From Parasponia andersonii (taxonomy: Eukaryota > Streptophyta > Magnoliopsida > Rosales > Cannabaceae): DNA of 64,000 bases. Below, piece after piece: positions 59,474-64,000 of the stretch. The notes beneath the pieces are model-generated. The model was not told the origin of the DNA. It worked only from the letters and a program-made list of their open reading frames with translations, and searched no databases. Every line of letters starts with the position of its first letter. Positions within the stretch are counted from its first letter, which is position 1. The translations under genes and the position numbers were made by a program. The stretch covers positions 1,057,376 through 1,121,375 of the forward strand of contig JXTB01000081.1 in assembly GCA_002914805.1 (NCBI GenBank). Reading direction: 5' to 3'.

Positions 59474-60130
59474 AACTGACGGAGTTTATTATACTATTCA
59501 CATGGAGCCTTCTTAAGAACATAAATGGCTTTACAAAGTTTACACAATAATCTAGCTAGTCAGGATCAGAAAACTCTAATAGTTGAGTCATACAGACAAC
59601 TTTGGTGAGATGCCCCTATAAGAAGGCATTATTGACATCAAGTTGGCGGAGAAACCAACCCCGACTGACTGCAATGCTGAGAACAAGGCACACTATAGTG
59701 GGCTAGACTGAATGTATTATTATAGTCAACACTTACTTGTTGGTGAAAGCCTTTTGCTATGAACCGAGCTTTGTACCTATCAATGGTACCATCAGAGTTT
59801 CGTTTAATTCAAAAAATCCATTTGCATCCAACAATATTCTGAGATGAGGCAGATGAGACTAACTCCTATATTCTATTCTGAATAAGAGCATCAAATTCTT
59901 GAGACATCGCTTGTCACGATTTGAGATCTTTAAGGGCCTGGGTCATAACGGTGGGTTCGTGGTCAGTGGGATTAGAAATTTGGGTGGTGAGATTAAGTTT
60001 TGGGATGGGTTTATGAATGGAATTTTTGGCTCGGGTGGTCATCGGGTGATTGTTATAAGTTTGCACTCTGGGTATGGATGATTGGTTGTCTGGTGGGTCA
60101 GTGGACAAGGTAGAAACATATGGTTGGAGG
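59474..60130 (-). pseudogene. Copia RT N-terminal half, degraded
   Basis: Minus-strand remnants of the region from the integrase tail (HPMTTRAKNSIHKPIPKLN, 59914-60060) through the start of RT to the segment CKAIYVLKKAP beside the inserted LTR. Stops and frame changes are frequent; the RT start is recognisable only in pieces. Confidence 0.65.
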
Positions 60131-60138
60131 GGAAAAGG

Positions 60139-61216
60139 TTATGAGTGAAGGGAAGTTAGGATTGGGGGGACTGGGATAGTCGGTGCATGGTGGGTAGGTG
60201 GTGGAAGAATAATGCTCGAGGGCATATATGGAGGCTGCTCGTCAGATGGCATCGAGAGTGACCGAGTGGGAGTAATAGACAACGAGGGATGAATGATTTG
60301 AGGAATCCAAGTGGAAATTATTTGTGGTTGAAGACGAGGTAAGTGGTTATAAAGAGACGTGAAAGGAAAAAATAGACTCAACAAATTTGACATAACGAGA
60401 AACATATATTTTGGAGGTAGATAGATCATAACAGAAGTAAGAACTTTGAGTGAGAGAGTATCCAAGAAAGACACAAGGTGCAGAATGAGGGTCAAGTTTG
60501 TGTGAACTATAAGGTTGAAGCCAAGGATAGTACAGACAACCAAAGACCCGAAGTTTGGAAAAATTGGGAGGAGTACCAAAAATTCTTTCATAGGGTGATA
60601 ATAGATTGAGAGTTGGAGTGGGTATATGATTAATAAGGTAGAAAGTAGTTAGAAATGCACGAGACCAGAAAGTTAAGGGAAGGGAAGCATGAGAGAGGAG
60701 GGTTAGACCAGTTTCTACTATGTGATGATGACATCTTTCAGAAAACCCATTATGTTCCGGTATATGTGGTGAGGTGGTAAGATGAGAAATACCATGAGTA
60801 GCTAAGTGGGAAACAAGACCAATATATTCACCACCATTGTCAAAATATAGTGTAACAATTTTTTGATTGAAGTAATTTTCGACAATGGTTTTGAAGCGTA
60901 TAAAAATATTATGTAAATCCGATTTATGCTTTATTGGATAAAGCGAAGTATCTAGTGTAGTAGTCAACAAAGATAACATAGTATTTGAAGTCGTCATGGG
61001 AGATTACAGGAGAAGTCCACACATCAGAAAAAAAAAAGATTCAAGTGGTTTGGATGAAACAATAGAAATAGTAGAAAATGGTAATTTGTGACTCTTATTG
61101 CATTGACAGGCATTACATGAAAAAGTAGATGAAATGGAAGATGACAAATCTAATTTGTAATGAGAAATAATATGCTTCAAAATAGGTAATACTGGATGAC
61201 CTAATCTATGTGCCAC
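60139..61216 (-). pseudogene. Copia integrase
   Basis: The pre-integrase zinc domain is at 61004-61216 (RLGHPVLPILKHIISHYKLD, FSCNACQCNKSHKLPF). The core follows in a shifted frame at 60347-60997 with IVTLYFDNGGEYIGLVSHLA (second Asp) and PHIPEHNGFSERCHHHIVET (Glu). Then come LPLTFWSRAFLTTFYLINHI, SPYERIFGTPPNFSKLRVFG and PCVFLGYSLTQSSYFCYD. The first Asp lies in a frame-shifted segment at about 61015-61030 (S-D-V-W type). Another shift near 60380 separates the C-terminal part. Confidence 0.85.
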
Positions 61217-61760
61217 TCAGACGAAGTGGTCTTAACATTCGAAAAGCAATTAAAGGTGTTTTCAGAGAGGGAGGAACTGACCACTCATATATTCCATCCT
61301 TCATTTGGCCCGTCAAAAGAGTTGCCCCCGTATGAAGTTCCTTCACAAGAAATGAAGTTGGTAAGAATTCAATAGAGACATTATCAGTGGTGAAAAATTG
61401 AGAAACGGATATTAAATTTTGTTTCATTTTAGGGACACAAAGAACTTTAGATAAGGTAAATGTAGTAGTTGGTGTAGTAAAAGTAGTGGAACCAGTATGG
61501 GTAATGGGTAGACCCATGCCATCGCCAATCATAACATCGTCAATGCCAGTGTATAATGTATAAAGAGATAGATTACTCAAGTCGATGGTAACATGATGAG
61601 AATCACCACTATCAAGGAGCCATGATGGCTTGTTAGAAACAACGTTAGTAGCGAGATGAACCTGGATTTGCCATGGTGCCAGAAGACTAAGAGGTGGAGG
61701 AGCTGTGGATGATGATTGAATCAGCACACAACAAAACAAAGGATATTGTTTGGCAATATA
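61217..61760 (-). pseudogene. Copia protease region
   Basis: The open stretch shows PSWLLDSGDSHHVTIDLSNL, IGDGMGLPITHTGSTTF, LSKVLCVPKMKQNLISVSQF and FLVKELHTGATLLTGQ. The active site is normally D-S-G-A-S; here the alanine is aspartate (D-S-G-D-S, about 61599-61613). The zinc knuckle expected just upstream (61760-61950) is degraded. Confidence 0.85.
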
Positions 61761-61979
61761 ACCTTGAATGCCATAGATCTGACAGTGCCTAAGTTATGGC
61801 AGTGGTGGTGGGTAGTCATTGCGAGGTTGATTTGGTCTGGGTCTAGAAGAGGGATGCCAACTATCAGTAGAAGATGGATGCCATCCAATATTGGTGAAGT
61901 TTGGAGGTGGTGACGGGCGCAAACTTATGTTGGCACACTGAGCTAGATTGGCAGAAGCTAGAAAGCACGGTTAGTTGGA

Positions 61980-62745
61980 CTTCTTCTCAAGTAGATATGC
62001 TTCAAAATTAAGTAGTTTTTAATGTAAAAGGTAATAGGAGTGTCACGGGCTTGAACGACACTAATAAGTTCTTTGTAATCACTACCAAGGCCATCAAGAA
62101 TTTTTTCTGTGAGATCTTCTTCATCCATAGGGGCTCCAAGAAGAGCAAGTTCATCAGCTCATGCTTTGATAGTTTGTAAGAATTTGGTAACACTCTGAGA
62201 ATCCTTAGTAGAATTTTTTAGATGACTCTTAACTTGTTTAATACGACCCTGAGATGGCTTGGCATAGGTATGAGCTAGAATCGTCCAATCTTCACGAGAG
62301 ATAGTAACATGGGCAATAAAGGGAATAATAATGGGAGAGAGTGAGCCTATAATAGGAATCGTCCAATCTTCACGAGAGATAGTAACATGGGCAATAAAGG
62401 GAATAATAATGGGAGAGAGTGAGCCTATAATAGCATTGAGTACGAGTTGATCCTGACGATGCAAGGAGGTGTAGTCTGGGTTGGGTAGGGTCATTCCATC
62501 TTAGGCGATGATAATAGATGAGCAAGGTTTTGTACCATCAATATAGCCAAGAAGATCATAGCCAAGAAAAAGAGTCTGAAATTGGAGTTTCCATGAGGTG
62601 TAATTGGTGGAAGTGAGTTTAAGGGGGACTTAAGTAGTAACATTGATAGTGATAAGTATTTGTTGTGCATAATTGGTATTGTAGACTATGAGAGTGGACG
62701 TAACTGTAGTGGAGGATGGGAGTTTTGAGAGTTCAGGGTGGCCAT
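61980..62745 (-). pseudogene. Copia gag (UBN2 type) with internal duplication
   Basis: The likely start MATLNSQNSHPP is near 62743. In a broken frame it shows NTNYAQQILITINVTT and LTSTNYTSWKLQFQTLFLGY, then RQDQLVLNAIIGSLSP, then a 26-residue tandem duplication (IIGSLSPIIIPFIAHVTISR twice), then ILAHTYAKPSQGRIKQVKSH and SQSVTKFLQTIKA. Several stops are present. Gag would form the particle that houses reverse transcription. Confidence 0.85.
62278..62433 (-). repeat. 78-bp perfect tandem duplication in gag
   Basis: Units at 62278-62355 and 62356-62433 begin GAATCGTCCAATC and are identical in the sequence given. The length is 26 codons, so the frame is kept. Perfect identity in an otherwise decayed element points to a recent event or an assembly artefact. 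Confidence 0.9.
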
Positions 62746-62810
62746 GGATGGTTTGTGTTGATTGGACTAAGTAAGAGGAATGGTTATACAGTTTGGCTGA
62801 AAAAAAAAAA

Positions 62811-62829
62811 ATCAATGCTCTGGATACCA
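62811..62829 (-). other. Primer binding site, initiator tRNA-Met type
   Basis: The minus strand reads TGGTATCCAGAGCATTGAT right after the LTR end. It equals the initiator tRNA-Met site TGGTATCAGAGC with one extra C. Confidence 0.85.
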
Positions 62830-63084
62830 TGAAGAAGAACCTGAGATAGAGAAAATATGGCGTATAATTTTCATTGATGTTGTTCAATATATATACATAA
62901 AAACTGTATCAATAAATCTAATCACCTAAAGTCAAGGAATAAAAATTAAGGAATACAACTAATAGACAACTAAAAGATATGTGCAGCTAAATAACAACTA
63001 AGGATATCTACGAAGATAATACAACGAAATAAATATATAAAAGATAATTAAGACTTTCTCTAAATAAAAGATTTATCTCTATCA
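62830..63084 (-). mobile_element. 5' LTR of copia element
   Basis: Partner of 56532-56778. On the minus strand it starts TGATAGAGATAAATC and ends GTTCTTCTTCA beside the primer site. Confidence 0.85.
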
Positions 63085-63089
63085 AAAAG

Positions 63090-64000
63090 TATGTAAAAAC
63101 AATTTTTATACAAGGTATCATTATGAGTCTCATGACACTCATATTTGGTGGTAGCAGATTCTCCTTTACCAAGATTTTAATAAAATGGTTAGGAAGTTAA
63201 TAATTAGTGTTATATTCTTATAGAGCTGAAAATCTACAATTAAATTTATAGGAAGTTCATAATCACTTGTGATTCTAAATCTTCAAAGAGAGGAAAAAAA
63301 TTGATTAATTTTTTGGGTTGGGCTCATAAGAGCAATCTACATACCTTTTGCTGGATCAAACCTCCATATAGGTTCTAAATTCCCTGCAAAAAAAATATCA
63401 ATATGGAGATTATCATAAAGAATTTTTTTCAAAAACGTGTAGAATCTCATATATTTATAGATAACTGAGAGATATTTAATAAATAAGACTCCATTAATTA
63501 GATAAGTAGTAGTAATTATTTTTGGGTAACTTAGTCAAAATAAGATACTTACTAGATAATGTTGAATTCAAAATATAAGGTTTTTTAATACAAAAACCCC
63601 CTGAACTTGAAAAAATTAGTGAAATTAACCCTGAACTTAATTTTTTTGGAGCAAAATCCCCTAAAATCCGTAAAATTAGTTCTGATAAAAAAGACAGGTG
63701 TTTTTGTTTTTTTTTTTTTTTTTACGGTTAAGTTTCCATTCTTTTATTTGTGTCTCTTAGGTCCTTATTCTTAGATTTTTGTTTCACATTAATCTTTTTT
63801 AATATTTTCTATCAAATACTACCGTGAATTAGCATTTGCCCAAAATATGCTCATCTTAGCAGAGGTAAAATTAGGAACAAATGGAAATTATTATTATTAT
63901 TATTCTTTAAAGAGTTTGGTTATTGTTTTCATTCAAGATGAATGTAAGAAATTAGAAAATTTTATATGGCTCCAATATAGATATATTTTGATCTAAGTTT
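63090..64000. other. AT-rich end region
   Basis: No gene is proven. ACAAAAACCCCCTGAACTTG near 63590 resembles the start of a plant MITE, but no inverted partner is visible before the window ends. A poly(T) run is at 63708-63722 and (TTA)n at 63888-63905. Confidence 0.4.
63345..63383 (-). CDS. Possible small internal exon of a host gene
   Basis: On the minus strand 39 bases lie between TTTTTTTTGCAG and GTATGT, both near-consensus plant splice sites. One frame is open and reads NLEPIWRFDPAK, a composition unlike the AT-rich surroundings. I do not recognise the protein, and neighbouring exons are not certain (a donor-like GTAAGTATC lies upstream near 63555). It may be chance. Confidence 0.25.

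Larger units (their letters stand above)
56527..63089 (-). mobile_element. Full-length copia element with TSD AAAAG, interrupted by a solo LTR
   Basis: AAAAG flanks the element at 56527-56531 and 63085-63089. The LTRs are short (56532-56778 and 62830-63084) and differ at roughly 14 positions plus a few small indels. On the minus strand the order is LTR, PBS, gag, protease, integrase, RT, RNase H, PPT, LTR, which is the Ty1/copia order. Without the inserted LTR it is about 4.9 kb. The short LTRs, iMet primer and UBN2-type gag resemble the Ale/Retrofit group. All genes carry stops and frameshifts. Confidence 0.9.

Noticed and set aside
60139..60591. 150-residue Ser/Pro/Leu-rich minus-strand frame as a separate gene
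   Set aside because: It is the frame-shifted C-terminal continuation of the copia integrase region and overlaps the true frame at its start.
1..64000. CRISPR arrays, bacterial operons, rRNA and tRNA genes
   Set aside because: No regular short repeats with unique spacers, no ribosome-binding-site-led gene series and no tRNA or rRNA signatures were seen; the tRNA-like stretches are retroelement primer sites.

Overview
The window looks like gene-poor, AT-rich chromosomal DNA of a seed plant, most likely a eudicot. The evidence is the dense nesting of plant-type LTR retrotransposons (Ty1/copia, Athila-like and Tat-like Ty3/gypsy, chromovirus-type LTRs), plant L1 LINEs, a CACTA transposon, MITE-like elements, and one plant MATE transporter exon with a canonical splice donor. 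I recognise no bacterial genes, operons, CRISPR arrays, rRNA or tRNA genes.

Layout. 1-2508: unclassified DNA, then a scrambled copia remnant (antisense gag joined to sense RNase H and a 3' LTR). 2960-3785: degenerate AT-rich minisatellite. 3815-8492: 3'-truncated Athila-like gypsy element on the minus strand, with one 1.65-kb LTR. 8493-9383: three-unit diverged tandem repeat. 9389-16659: complete non-coding LTR element (LARD type) on the minus strand, with TSD TGCAA, iMet-type PBS and PPT. 17266-23105: two ~450-bp direct repeats around 4.9 kb of non-coding DNA that contains a ~224-bp tandem array. 24949-27922: 2.97-kb solo LTR with TSD GTTAA, followed by an oppositely oriented fragment of a related LTR. 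28775-31201 and 32561-37184: two decayed L1 LINEs. 38117-38225: possible terminal exon of an unidentified host gene. 38536-46836: Tat-like gypsy element with two RNase H domains, split by another LTR and an assembly gap (41109-41763). 46922-47986: 1.07-kb foldback element. 48215-48288: tiny poly(A) retroinsertion. 49432-49680: first exon of a MATE/DTX gene. 51596-54735: non-autonomous CACTA element carrying intron-containing fragments of an SR34/SF2-like splicing-factor gene. 56532-63084: copia element on the minus strand with TSD AAAAG, itself interrupted by a solo LTR of the Athila-like family (57828-59468, TSD CAAGA). 63090-64000: AT-rich, with one possible small exon.

Almost every coding region is a decayed transposon remnant with stops, frameshifts and often a mutated catalytic residue. 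The only convincing host-type coding segments are the MATE exon and the SR fragments captured in the CACTA element. I found no new multi-gene system. The most informative items are the SR gene capture, the precise nested insertions with target-site duplications, the loss of a TATA box from one LTR of the Tat element, the inverted copia chimera, the dimeric 224-bp array and the foldback element.
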